Shown in pieces: positions 20,671 through 32,685 of a stretch of 64,000 bases of DNA; the first letter of the stretch is position 1, and every line of letters starts with the position of its first letter. Below the pieces are notes generated by a model. It saw nothing but the letters and a program-made list of their open reading frames with translations. It ran no database searches and had not been told where the DNA came from. The stretch is taken from contig JAJEKV010000013.1 in assembly GCA_021234155.1 (NCBI GenBank), forward strand, positions 10,457,240-10,521,239, written 5' to 3'. This DNA comes from Isoetes taiwanensis. Lineage: Eukaryota; Streptophyta; Lycopodiopsida; Isoetales; Isoetaceae. The translations under genes were made by a program, and so were the position numbers.

Positions 20671-23600
20671 CTAGTAGAATCCATCAGAAAATGAAACATT
20701 AGAATTAATGACATGGAGATTGGAAGTGAAGAAATTGAGAAAACCAGAAAAGTTACCAATAGAGTCCCATTTCCTGTCATAATTGTCTCCATTTTTATTT
20801 TTGTGAGCAGTCACATAACTTTCCAAATCTAGCTGAAAGTTCATTTTAATCCAGAAGACAGAAACATTTTTCTTGCCATGTACTATCCTATTCCTAGCCT
20901 TCCAGATACTCCAGAGGGCCGTGAAGACAATTGTATTAAGAAAAGCATCATTGTTTTGAATTTGCTTGAGCAGTTGACCATGATGTCTGTCAGGGAAATG
21001 ATCACTAAATTTACAATAAAACCAGGACCAGAAATTTGCAATCTTAGGACACTGAAAGATATGTTGCAATGATTCATTATAAGAGCAATTTGAATGGCAA
21101 GATGGATTCACAGTAGGAATTCTCTGAGAAATGGAGACCAGGTTAGGCAGGCTTTTCTGTGCAATCAACCAAATAAAGTAATTCACCTTAGGGGGACAGT
21201 AAGAGCACCAGATATTTCTATAAAGAGTTTTGCAATCATCATCTGAAATGGACCACTTGATCTTAGCCTTGGCAGAATTTTCTCTGTAGTTAAGGATAGC
21301 ATAAACGACATTGACTTTATATTTATTCTGGCCATTAATTTTAAGAATAGCTCGACACTCATTACTAGTCAGGTTGTTGGCATGAGATAAAATATTTTTG
21401 AAGAATAGGTACAATGCCTTGTCACTGGAGGTACCATTAATAATCCTTCTAAGAGTGGTCCAGGAGATAATATGATCATTTCTATACAAATCCTTAATAT
21501 GCCACTTTCTGTAGATCTTAGGGTGTTTCAAAGCAGGAGGATTTTCAGCACAGTCTTTGAAAGGGGGAAACCAGAATAGGGAGGAGTTCATATGCAGATC
21601 ATTGATGTCAGATATGTCCAAACAACCCTGCACCATATTCCAAGCCTTGATCATGTTATGCATTAGAGGGGAGGTGTGTTTACTAGGATGCAGAGAATTG
21701 ATGGCTGATTCAGGTAAACAATGCTTCACAGATGGATGACCATCTAGATAAGACCTTTCAATCCAATATTTAATAAAATTAGATGCCATTGAGTTGCTGC
21801 CAGACAGAGTTCTCCATATAAATTTACCTGCCAGGGCACAAGCTTGCAGATAGAGATTTTTACAGCCTAAACCACCATTTGACTTGGACCTAGTGACAGT
21901 ATCCCAGTTGACAGAGTGAGAACCTCCCCAAATGAAGTTTCGGATAGTTTTCTCCAACTCATTGTAAATTGTTTTAGGGGCAACAAGAGATGAGGAGAAG
22001 TAAATGTGAGATGCACCTAGGACCGAGTTTGCTATTAGAGTTCTGCCAGCCATAGATAATGAATTTCTGAAAGAATTTAGCTTTCTCTTGATCTTTTGAA
22101 TAATTGGATCCCAAAGCCCCTTAATGTTAGGATATAGGGATAAGGGCATCCCAAGCAGCTTAGAAGCTTGTAAAATATTTAAGACCTTGATGCCACAGAT
22201 GGAAGTCTCAGAAGAGTCCCCTACAATAACACTTTTTTCTATATTTAAATAAATACCAGAAGCAGCTGAAAAAAGATCAATAATATTTAAGAACTTGGCA
22301 ATATTATGAGGATTGGAGTCCAGGAAAGCAGAGGTGTCATCTGCATACTGAGATAAAATAAGAGAACCTTTATTATCAGGAAGATTTAAGCCTTGCAAGT
22401 TGCCATTATTTTGATGAAAATCCACAGCCTTGGTGAGCATTTCAGCAACAACCAGGAAAAGGTATGGGGCTAGAGGACATCCCTGTCTAACCCCTCGAGC
22501 CAATTGGAAAAAATTGGAAGGAGAGCCATTTACCAAGACAGCAGAATTTGCCATTGAGTTTAAGCCAAGAATCAAGGAAATAATCTTGGAGTTGAAGCCA
22601 ATTTTCTCTAAAGCTGACAGAATCAAAGGCTCTTTTAAAGTCTAGCTTTAAGAGCACACAATTTTGAGCAGAATACCTATTCCAATGCAACCCCTCCATG
22701 GCTACAATGTAATTATCCAAAATAAATCTGTTGGGCAAGAAAGCAGACTGCTTGATATTGATTTGTTCCTGAAGAAAAGGCTTGATCCTGTTGGCAATTA
22801 GCTTGGCACAAATCTTATAAGAGGAATTGGTCAGAGAGATTGGCCTCCAATCAGGAAAAGTTAAAGGCCTATCTACCTTAGGAATAAGGGTAATGAAACC
22901 TGCAGAGATAGAGGAGTGAAGATGCTCAGATCTCCAAAAGCCATGAACCATCTTAGTGATATCATCTTTGAGAATATCCCAGAATTGCAAATAGAATTCT
23001 GGAGGTATCCCATCTAGTCCAGGTGATTTCCCTTTGCTGAAACTCATGATTACCTTGTAGATTTCTTGCTCAGAGGGGACTGAGGCAATCGAGTCATCCA
23101 TCAAAGGGCAATGTAATTTGGATTGATTTGGTCTATCGTGAAATAAAATCATCTCTTTTGAGGTCGAAGTTAATCATGTTATTAGCACAATTACTAAAAA
23201 GAGAAGCATATTTCTCCTGGAAAAAGAACTTGATGTCTTTGGGGCTATCAATAGTAGAGCCATTATCAGAAGAAACATGAATGATGGAATTATTGAGAAG
23301 CCTATTTCTAGCAGCTCTGTAGAAAAATTTTGAGCTTCCCAGATCCATTTCTTTATTGAATTTGATTTTACATTTAATTGCATAGCTCTTGGCCTCCATT
23401 TCCTCAATTGATTTAATTTTCTTTTCCAGAACTTCTTCCCCAATTTGAAGGTTAATGTCATAGGGATGGGAGTGCAAGAGAGCTCTGATATTTCTCATTT
23501 GTTCAAGATTGTGTTTCTCTTTGAATATTGCTTGAGACCAGTTTTTGATCCATGATTTGACCTGCTTAATCTTGGAGTAGAATACTTTCATAGATTGGTG

Positions 23601-24452
23601 ACCATTGGGATAAAGATTTGCATTCAACCTGCCTTGCAGAGAAAGGTAGAAAATTTTGAACTCTTGACAGAACTTTTCATTTTGCAGGAGGGAGCAGTTA
23701 AACTTGAAGGGAATATTACCCTCTCTTGGAAGATTCAGAAGATGCTTAGTATGGAGGAATTGAGGCTGATGGTCAGAGATAGATATGGATTCATCACTGA
23801 CCACATAACAATTATCCCAGAAAGAGTTGGATGAATTGGAGACATAGAACCTGTCAAGGGCACAGAAGACTCTACTTGAGTTTTTTTGCTTATTTGACCA
23901 AGTGTAGATAGCAGTCGAGGAGGGAACATGAATCAGATTAGAGTCAGAGACCATGGAATCCCAGTTTGCTCTCTCAGTGACAGTCATATTTATTCTGTTG
24001 CCCAGCTTCATATCCCAATTAGGGGTATTATTAAAATCCCCAGCTACAATCCAATCAATAGCAGGTTGGGAAGAAATCCAATGATTAATTTCTGGCCATA
24101 ATAATTCTCTCTCCTTGGGACATGTTGGAGCATAAATATTGAGAACACCAAAGCTGGAGTTGTTAATAGTAAAAACTACAGCCTGCCAACATTTACTAGG
24201 GCTGTTATAGAAAGAGGCTTGAGACAAGGACTTCCAAATCATAATAATCCCCCCACACGTGCCAGTGGACTCAATCCAAATAGATGAGGAACCTGGAAAA
24301 ATCCAATCAGCCAAACTAGAGCTCTCAAATTTAGGGAGCTTGGTTTCTTGAAGAAGGATAAGGTCAGCCTTGTACTGTCTAAGCTGGGAGATCACTCTTC
24401 TTCTCTTGATGGGGCCTTTAATCCCCCTGACATTCCATGTTATTATCTTCAT
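20671..24452 (-). pseudogene. LINE ORF2: endonuclease and reverse transcriptase
   Basis: The start is set at the codon of MKIITWNVRG (24452), the usual beginning of plant L1 ORF2. The endonuclease has LLQETKLPK, FGVLNIYAPT, WIVAGDFNNT and ISISDHQP. The reverse transcriptase has KGKSPGLDGIPPEFY, LTNSSYKICAKLIANRIKP, LKLDFKRAFDSV, ARGVRQGCPLAPYLF and the catalytic SQYADDTSAF. A GGLGCKNLYLQACALAGKF motif and a zf-RVT-like domain (SCHSNCSYNESLQHIFQCP) follow. The frame changes at about 23140 and between 22490 and 22626, splitting ORF2 into three pieces. A working protein would nick DNA and prime reverse transcription at the target. Confidence 0.9.
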
Positions 24453-24486
24453 GAAAATGAGAAGACAGAAACAATGGATGAGGAAG

Positions 24487-27017
24487 TTATCTATTTCTCT
24501 TATTCTTTTTACTCCTAGTGTTGCCAGCAGGAGTTTTATGAATATAGGAGGAAATATCAGACTTGGCATGGTTCCTTTTCATTTTTGACTTGGATTTATT
24601 TTTAGCACTTTTAGTCAGGGAATTATCTGCTAAGAAGGATTCCTTACCCCAGTTTTCTTTATCACTGTCAAGTTCATTATCAGAACAACCACCAGGTATG
24701 AATTCAAATAGGTATGAAGGTTTATCATTAATAACATCCAAATTAGAGCTATCAGAGAGAGGAACTTGCCTTTTGCTTATATCTTCATTGTTGCAGTTTG
24801 ATGGAGTACTCAAGACTTGTGCATGGGCCATATCCACATACACCGCAAAGATCTTGTTCAATACTAGGGATGTTTTTGGACAACAAATCCATACTCTAAG
24901 TTCCGAAGAGTCTCACCACACACCGACACAACATGTATCTCATTGTCTTTGTCATTAGTCTCAGCAGCTGCCAAGTGCTCAGTATGTGTTGGACCAGCTA
25001 CCAAATCAGCTTGCAGGGAGGCCAGTTGCTCAGCAATTTCCTTGGAGACTGGGGAACTGACTATTGGGATTTGACAGGTCAAGGTATTCAAGTCAATTAA
25101 AGGATCATGATTGTTTGGATGGAGAGGTGAGAAATTATCTGTGGGAGTGGAGGGGATGTCTATGGTGTGAAGGCTTGAGTTATTGCTCATCAGTAAATCC
25201 AACTCTTGATCTACATTTAAACTAGCAAGTACCTGAAATTGGTTGGAGCAGTCGATTTTGTCCATCATTTTGTCAATGTTGTCAATAGCATCCTCTTGAA
25301 CCTGGACTGTTGGGAGAGTTAATGAATCCAATTCATTAGCATTCTCTTCTTGATTTGCTGATGTAGAAGGAGCTGAATTGAAAGGCCTGAAGATGTCATT
25401 TGGATTGTTTGTGGGAACTGTATCCATGGTATTAGAATGTTTTTTAGAAAGCTTTCCCAAATGAGGATTATTTGTTGAAGTAGATAGCTTTGGCTCAAAA
25501 TGTTTGCCATTTCCAGAATTTTCTGCCAGTACTTTATCACAAATTTTCAAGCCCTTTAAGATGGCTGAATGCTGAGAGGTATGACTTTTAATAGTTAATG
25601 GAACACTCTTATCTTTTGAGTGACCAAATTGGTCAGTTGATCTCTGTTGCTGGAGCATGCAGTTCTCTTTGGTTCCAGCCATGACTTGATTTAACAAGAC
25701 ATGGAGTTTCTCTGTTTGCACATCATTTTGTTGAAGTGGTGCTTTACCCTTGTCTTTATCCTTATGTCTGGCATTTTCATGATTCAAAAGGACTCTCACC
25801 CCTGAATCCTGAGTTCCTTTGAAAAATTGAAGACCCTTACTGGTGTTAAATAGGTGATGGGGGTCTTCTCATTTGTTGATGTTTTATTCTCTTGGTACTG
25901 CCATTTACCCTGTTCCACTGAAATTTTTGACTTTGGTCTTTATCTTGATAAGTCAAACAAGAGTTTACTGCCCTGTTGACCGACTTCTCTGGATCATGTT
26001 TTTCATTAACCCTTGGTTCATGACCATTGTTGAAAGTAGGAGCACAAAAAAGTTGATCTTGCACTACTCTGCCCAAATCTGCTTCCTTTTGTTGACAGTC
26101 AGAGTACCAATAATGCCTCTTCAAACAATTCTGGCAGTGAGGAGGTAATCCAGACCATCTCAAAGACAGAGAGGTGGATTGGCCAAAGGCATCAGAATAA
26201 GGAATGGATGTAGGGATGGCCTTGGAAAGGTCTAATTGGATAAATGATCTTGGGGATCTTGAGGGAGAAAATTCAGTACAAATATAGTGACCAATAGAAT
26301 TAAATAGGAGTTTGAGGCACTCATCAGTCCAATAAATTGGATTTAAGCCTTGCAGAGTTGTGGAGGCTACACACAGATTATCTATACCCTCAGAATTGAG
26401 TTTAGGATCCCATTTAAGAAAGGAGAGTTGATATGAATCATAACTCTGGGAACCAAGCTTGAGGAGATAATTTGCAGTCCTCTGGTTGCCACATTCTACC
26501 ATGATATAGGGATAAGAAAGCCAGTACAGAATGACCAGAGTTTGTCTAACTGAATGCCAGACCTAGAAACCTTGATAAGAATAGCAGTGTCTCTGAGGGA
26601 AGCAATTTTAGAATGAACAGAAGGTAGATCAAGAGAAATACCATGGTAGATCTTTTGCTTGCTCCCTTCAATTGGACGAAGTTCCTTCAAGGCAGCATCA
26701 TAGTGGTCGTCTGGCAAGATCTCAGCATTAGGTTTCGGGACCCCATAAGGTAAAGGAACTTGGGTAGCTGGATCAAGAGCAGGAACTCGGCCCCACATAT
26801 CAGGATCTTTTGAGAAATTATCCCAGACAGGGGTTTTGAAAGTTTTAGGATCCATAACCTGATTATGATCTGCAAGGTTAGCGAAATTACCAAAGAGAAT
26901 AATGTCTTCTGGATTTTTATGGAAGGAGCTTAACTTTTTGAGAACCACAGTTCGATCTCCAGGCGACAAAGCAGAGAACGAGTGAACCAAAGGCAGAAAT
27001 TTAGGGCCCAATTTCAC
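24487..27017 (-). pseudogene. LINE ORF1: RNA-binding protein
   Basis: The first part (27017-26496) is a basic N-terminal region. The second (26502-25846) carries the DUF4283-like core (QLSFLKWDPKLNSEGIDN, CVASTTLQGLNPIYWTDE) and a zinc-knuckle-like CQNCLKRHYWYSDC. A long Ser/Asn-rich stretch (25799-24864) follows, and the C-terminus is basic (KNKSKSKMKRNHAKS). The total of about 840 codons is long for ORF1. Frame changes near 26500, 25820 and 24862 divide it into four pieces. It would coat LINE RNA. Confidence 0.8.
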
Positions 27018-27672
27018 ACTACCTATCTACACTGAAGAAATTGCCGACTCTGTTTGTTGAAAATGCAACATATATTGAAATTATTGTCTGTTAAAAATCT
27101 ATAAATGATAAGCTGCCAGATGGGCAAGCAATTCTCAGCACTCAGATCAGCCTTTTTTGATCCATCCATCCCCCATGATGTACATTAAAACTATAAAAAA
27201 CCTCATGGTGGCTGTCATATCAGTTTGATGTGATCTAGACCGTTGGATCTATTTGGTCCATAACCGAAGCAGCTTCGATTTACACAGATTCTAGACATCA
27301 TCAAGTTCCATCTTGAGCGAACTTACAATCTTATTGAGAGACACACATATTCTAGAAACTAACCAACCCTAAACTATAGGGGGCAAATGCAGGTTGGGAT
27401 ATCTAGGCTTCCAGGTTTTGTTAGCAGAATCGACATCATTTAGTTTAAATTTGGGCATAATGTAGAAACCTGTACATCTCATTCCAACACAATCATTACT
27501 TTGGAGTTACTCTCTCTCCCTAACCATAACCTAATTGAAAACTCTTAACCTGGGCCCTCCAATATGGAGGAGCGATCTAGACCGTCAAATTGACATTTAG
27601 ACACATGACGTACACTAAAACTTTAAAATGTAAGAAGGTGAACATTTGGCATATTTTTGGACATGATGTTAT

Positions 27673-27753
27673 GTGGAATGGAAGGGGAGGGCATTCTTGC
27701 CAGCCCGCTGACCTAAGGGGCTGGCAAGAATGCCCTCCCCCTTCCCATTCCAC
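27673..27753. repeat. Near-perfect hairpin
   Basis: The arms gtggaatggaaggggaggg...cagccc (27673-27706) and gggctggcaagaatgccctc...ccac (27718-27753) pair over about 33 bases with only one or two bulges. The loop is 11 bases. It could be a microRNA-like precursor or the two ends of a very small inverted-repeat element. I cannot assign it to a known miRNA family. Confidence 0.75.
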
Positions 27754-29561
27754 TCATCAAGGTAAGTTTTCCCTTATTCTATAGATTTTTGGCAGCCTGA
27801 ACAGAGACCCTCTTGGAGTTTGCCTGAACAGAGACCGTCTTACCTTGACGTGATGTGTTGGTTGCGGTGGTGATGCATTTCCTTGTATTGTTGATTGGGT
27901 ATGAAGGTGATGAATGTTGCCAAATATACGACACAATATAGAAATGCTTATTTTACTTCGTCAAAAATCCCAAGTAAATGTTATTTTTTTTAAAGAAAAA
28001 AAAAATTAAGAACCACTCTTTTTTTTTGTTTTTTAGAGGACAAGTCACAAGAGGAATATCAAGGGCCAAGATTAGCATGCGAATTTGTTTTTCTTAACCT
28101 GTAATCCAAATTTGCCCTGGTTTAAATGGAAAGAGACAGAAGAAGATCGAGATGGATACTTTTGTTTATCGTTTTTAGTGTGTATTGTTTTGTTTAGGCC
28201 GTTAGATGATGGCATCTTTGTGGGAATATGCCGGCAGGGCAGATCCCCGCCTCTCCCTATGGGTCAAGATGGGGTCAAATTGACCCCACTTTATAGGGGT
28301 GCTCCCGGCATAAATACCATTGGCTTAATAAGCACAAACACCGTATTGTACAAGAAAGCAATCCTACATCCCAAATACTACATGCCATCTGGGCCTGGGG
28401 AATTGAACGCCAATTATATTCCAATGCCCATGGATCTAAGGCCATACTGGCCTGTATGCCAGAATTCAGAGGCTTGTGATGCAGATGAGAAGGGCAGCAT
28501 GCCGACATCAAGTCTGGTTACGCTGAATGTGGCCCTGCCCTAAACCATCCAAGATGAAAACAAATCAAAGACTGTTTCGAGTCTTTGATTGTATCTGTTT
28601 CGATTCTTCTTCAACGGACTAGCACCTTCAGGATTGCAAGTAGAAAATGATGAAGATTATGCTACAGGTCACGACCATCAACACAAGCCCACGACCATCA
28701 TGGTGTGCACGGCAAAACATCTCTGAGCCCATCCACAGCATCAGCCTCGCACAGAACCATGGCTTCCAGCAAAATATAGAAGAGGAGCAAAATATTGAAC
28801 GGCAATCATTGGTGCAAATCCGACCTCCGCCATAGCTGTGGCACTGCTCTTGGCACAACTGATAGAGCTAGAAACAGGGGAATCGGAAACGGAACTTAGG
28901 CTACAAGATGAAACTGAACTATATTTGTTCCTAGCAATGGTGTTACACCGCAGCTACATTCATCAAATCCCTCGTCAAGGAAATTGAAGGCACCCTTTGC
29001 ATCGATCCCAGCCTCAGAGAAGATGCTCAGGCATTTTGGCAAGACAAAAAGCAGACTGCAAAAATTGCCCAGTCTTTTCCCCTTCCGATTTACCCATCCA
29101 CGCCTGAAATTCTAGTCACCAATCCTTGCAATGGATGGACTCACAAATAGCCGGAGATTTGAAGAAGCTACTGCAAATTTGAAAGGAGGACCTGCTCCTC
29201 CCCTTCATCGCCATGCTGCCACCAGCAGGAGCCGCAATTAGAAAACCCATGGCAGTCCAACATCTGCCCATGACCCACGCGCGCTCTTATCCACAATCTA
29301 ACCTACGCCAAACACAAAAATACTGCTTCTTCCCCTAACTGACTTGCCAGCGTCAGCTTTCTACTTTTCTAGATACGAATACAGTAAAAAACAACTAAGA
29401 ATCTTAAGTTATAAACATACGGAAGTTGATCGTGCACACATTAATGTTCTGGATATGAATTCGTTTGGCAATAAATACACCTCACACCGAAAGGTCTTTA
29501 AAGAGCGCCGACCAAATCGTAACCGTCCACAAAACAACACGTCTGCAATCTTAACCGTCCA

Positions 29562-29569
29562 TTTCCCGC
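29562..29569 (+). promoter_or_regulatory. E2F-like site upstream of the ACR gene
   Basis: TTTCCCGC fits the plant E2F consensus and lies about 400 bases upstream of the ACR start codon. A match of eight bases is weak evidence. Confidence 0.2.
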
Positions 29570-29969
29570 GTGAAAAGTAAGGCGGCGCCGTCACTGGATG
29601 GCTAATTCAGGAAACAGATGGCGGCGATTGAGATTTCGGATTTGCTTTTTTTTTTTTTTTTTAATTTATAATTTCATTATTTGTTTTGATTATTTTCTAT
29701 TATATTTTTTTTTGGTTATTACCTTTTGGTTTAGGAGGGAAGGATTGGCTATGGCCTTTTCTCTGCTCAAGATTCTCGTGAAACCGTTTTTGGATGATCA
29801 AAAGTCGGCCCTCCTTTCTTAGGCCTTCCAGATGTCTGATCTAATCATCCTTTTGCAGACTCTTTTAGACTGCCTCTTCGAAAGCCCGATTTACGTTTTG
29901 CCCCGTCTTTCAATCTCTTGTCCGCCGGACTTATCTTTGTTGTTGGGTTCCCCTTTTCTTCGCTAAAAA

Positions 29970-31923
29970 ATGTCGTGTCGCGGTTGTCCATATTTTGATC
30001 CCGAGTATGAGACTTTGAGTTCTAGGCTTAATGCGCCCAGGTTTGTTATTTGAAGAAGAAACTCTGCCAATCTCTAATTCTGTATATTTGATCTAACATT
30101 TTTTACCTTGATTTTTCTGGGCAGTGTTGTAATTGACAATGTGAGCTATGAGGATACCACGCTCGTGAAGGTGCTCCTTTTATTCAAATTACATGTTTTC
30201 TTCATATACAATTTCTACGTTTAATAATGAGGTCTCCCATTCGATATATGCAGGTTGATAGTGTCAATAAACACGGGATACTTCTGGAGGTCATTCAAGT
30301 GCTTACAGATCTAGATCTTGTTATTTCAAAAGCATACATTTCTTCAGATGGTGGCTGGTTTATGGACGGTAAAGCATTGTCGCAAACATTGGGTTTCTAG
30401 TTAAATGTTTTCGTTGTTTCTTAATTTTTTCTCCTGGATGTGCAGTGTTTCATGTTACTGATCGGCTAGGGCAGAAGCTCACAAACGAGAAAATTATAGG
30501 CTATATTAGAAAGGTAAACCTAGTAATCTTGTTTTATGGTGTGGTTTAGGGGATTCTTTGTATTTGTTGTGCAAAGTTTTAGTTCTGGGATGCCTTTCTT
30601 TTCACAGGCCTTAGGAGCACAGCTTGAAGCTGAAAGGGCACAAACCATTACACAAGTAGAAACATGTTTAGGCAGAGTTGTGAATATGCAGTCTACAGAC
30701 GAACATACAGTTCTAGAATTGACAGGAGGAGACCGTCCAGGTCTTCTTTCTGAGATTACTGGAGTTCTTAAAGACTTGGAATGCAATGTATCATCTGCTG
30801 AGGTGTGGACACATAACAGAAGAATGGGTTGTCTTGTTTATATCACAGATGGAAACAATGGTGGCCCTGTTAAAGATGTGAAAAAGCTTCAGAGGATGAT
30901 GGAACAGCTTACATTGGTCTTGAATGTAGTAGGTGATAGCAGAGCTTCTCTTTCCAGTGGCTCGATTTATACAGAACGAAGACTTCATCAAATGATGCTT
31001 GCTGATGGAGATTACGTGCCTTCCACATCAGGCTCAACAGAAGTAGAAAGACCATCAATTCTTGTTGAACAATGTCCAGAAAGACGATATACAGTTGTCA
31101 CCCTCAAGTGCAAAGATCGGCCTAAACTTTTATTTGACACCATTTGCACATTGACAGACTTGCAATATGTAATCTTCCATGCGGCGGTGTACTCACATGC
31201 TTCTGTTGCATTTCAGGTACATTTTTGTTTTCTTTGCATGTAAATGTTACCATCCCTTTTAGTTAGTTAGTTAGTTAGTTAGTAATTTTAACATCATACC
31301 ACAGAGGTATAGTAGTTTTGCTTTTGACATTTGGTGATACATTTTTTTTTTTTTTGTTTATGTTGATTTGTGCTTACTGTTGTCAGGAATACTATATACG
31401 GGACAAGAAGGATTTGGTATTAAGTGCAGAAGCAGAGGAGCACGTTATCCGGTGTTTTAGAGGCAGCAATTGAACGGTGTTTTCACCAGTAAGTAGTGCA
31501 TGCCATCAACTCAGACTTGCTCCTTGTGTTTTCTGAACTTGATCAGGTTAAATATGCTGTATCTTATGGCAAATAGGGCTTCAGGCTTGAGATATGTACC
31601 AATGATAGAATTGGATTGCTGTCTGATGTTACTCGAGTTTTTCGAAAGAGGCCTCTCTATAACGAGAGCAGATGTGGCCACACATGGTAACAAAGCAATG
31701 AATGTGTTTTTACGTGACTGATGTTTCTGGTAAACCAGTTGGGATGCATGTGATAGACGCCATTGACAAGAGTTGGAACAAGCAAGGCTTGAATTAAAAA
31801 CATACCTGAACAACCTACTAAGCCGCCAACTCCAGAGATAACTTTACCAAAATATTGGCTTGGGAGTTTTTTACACAATCTGGCTGGTTGCTCTCTAATC
31901 TGGGCTTGATTAGATCTTCATAG
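29970..31923 (+). pseudogene. ACT-repeat (ACR) protein gene with damaged 3' exons
   Basis: Seven exons are read: 29970-30040, 30125-30170, 30254-30368, 30446-30513, 30608-31216, 31387-31488 and 31577 to about 31923, all with GT-AG borders. The protein begins MSCRGCPYFDPEYETLSSRL, close to the start of Arabidopsis ACR3. ACT domain 1 holds [23 protein letters not shown] 2 ELTGGDRPGLLSEITGVLKD, ACT 3 LKCKDRPKLLFDTICTLTD and ACT 4 CTNDRIGLLSD plus RGLSITRADVATHGNKAMNV. ACR proteins are thought to sense amino acids in the cytosol or nucleus. Exons 1-5 are intact. Exons 6-7 carry about four one- or two-base shifts (near 31456, 31645, 31712 and 31765), several in short T runs. Either the gene is decaying or the assembly has indel errors there. 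The C-terminal reading LLSNLGLIRSS fits family members. Confidence 0.88.
31259..31284. repeat. (TTAG)n microsatellite in ACR intron 5
   Basis: About six copies of ttag in tandem lie within the intron between exons 5 and 6. Confidence 0.8.
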
Positions 31924-32685
31924 GTTGACTACACAGCCATAACCACGTTTTTTTGCAGCAGGTATTTCATTTTAGTCCTGCAGTGTTCTATTGTATATAT
32001 GGGGATTGGTGAGGGAATTTTTTTGTATATAAACCAACATTTAGTGTCTCATCGTCTCTTTCTTAACTCTCCTAAATGACCTTGCATGTTTGCAAAATGA
32101 GACAAGCTAATTCGCAAAGGAAATGACCACAATCCTGCAAATTCCAGAAATTTCAAGATTACGTCCTTTTACAATATTGCAAATAGTAAACTGCAATCTG
32201 TGCTTGTAAATGCATGAATAAAAAACAAATGTGGGCAAGAATAACAGGCATCTACCAAATCAGCTAAATAAATAAAACAATGAAGCACCACCATCATTGG
32301 CAAAGTATGACATTGGCAAAGTACGACAAGCTTGATAACTAGAGGCCCAATATGTAGGATTACCATGGAGAATAGAATAGAATATGGAAATGTTGGCATA
32401 TGAATCCCATCCTTTGGGAGATCTATATCCTGCCATAGAACAAATAGTTTTGTGCTCAAACCTTTTAACTTGAATGATTTTAAAATCTATTTTGTTTATG
32501 AATTAGTGCACATCGTATATCAAGCAGAGGCCCTTCTATGTAAAATTGCTCTTTCTTCTTGTCAATGCTTGAATTCCATTAGTCTTTCTCTCTCTCTCTC
32601 CCTCTCCCTCTCCCTCTCCCTCTCTCCGGACAAAGAACCCAAGCCGGGCTGAAGCCGGTAGCATGATCTCTACATGAACATGTAG
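31924..32685. other. Intergenic DNA downstream of the ACR gene
   Basis: AT-rich sequence, probably including the ACR 3' untranslated region, with no other gene seen. A short C/T-rich tract of ctctctctccctctccctc type lies at 32586-32628, just before the plus-strand LINE. Confidence 0.6.

Larger units (their letters stand above)
20165..27017 (-). mobile_element. Long L1-type LINE
   Basis: Reading on the minus strand, the element has ORF1 (27017 to about 24487), ORF2 with endonuclease, reverse transcriptase and a zinc-binding C-terminal part (24452 to 20671), and an additional downstream frame (20623 to 20165). The span of 6.9 kb is close to full length for a plant L1. Each ORF carries a few frame shifts, so this copy is dead but not very old. 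No convincing target duplication was found by eye. Confidence 0.85.
27018..29599. other. Intergenic DNA upstream of the ACR gene
   Basis: No gene is recognised. Two places (about 27180-27250 and 27550-27630) share a similar string (ac/gtacattaaaact and gatctagaccgt), suggesting related small repeats. A strong hairpin is listed separately. The part at 28085-28540 is open for 152 codons but matches nothing I know. Confidence 0.5.

Noticed and set aside
27673-27753. Known miRNA such as miR482 or miR408
   Set aside because: There is only loose resemblance in composition; no mature sequence could be matched with confidence from memory.
28085-28543. 152-codon open frame as a gene
   Set aside because: No recognised domain, no splice or promoter context, and composition like non-coding flanking DNA.
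29970-30040. One-base loss in ACR exon 1
   Set aside because: Re-reading gives gatcccgag, which keeps the frame for YFDPEYETLSSRL.
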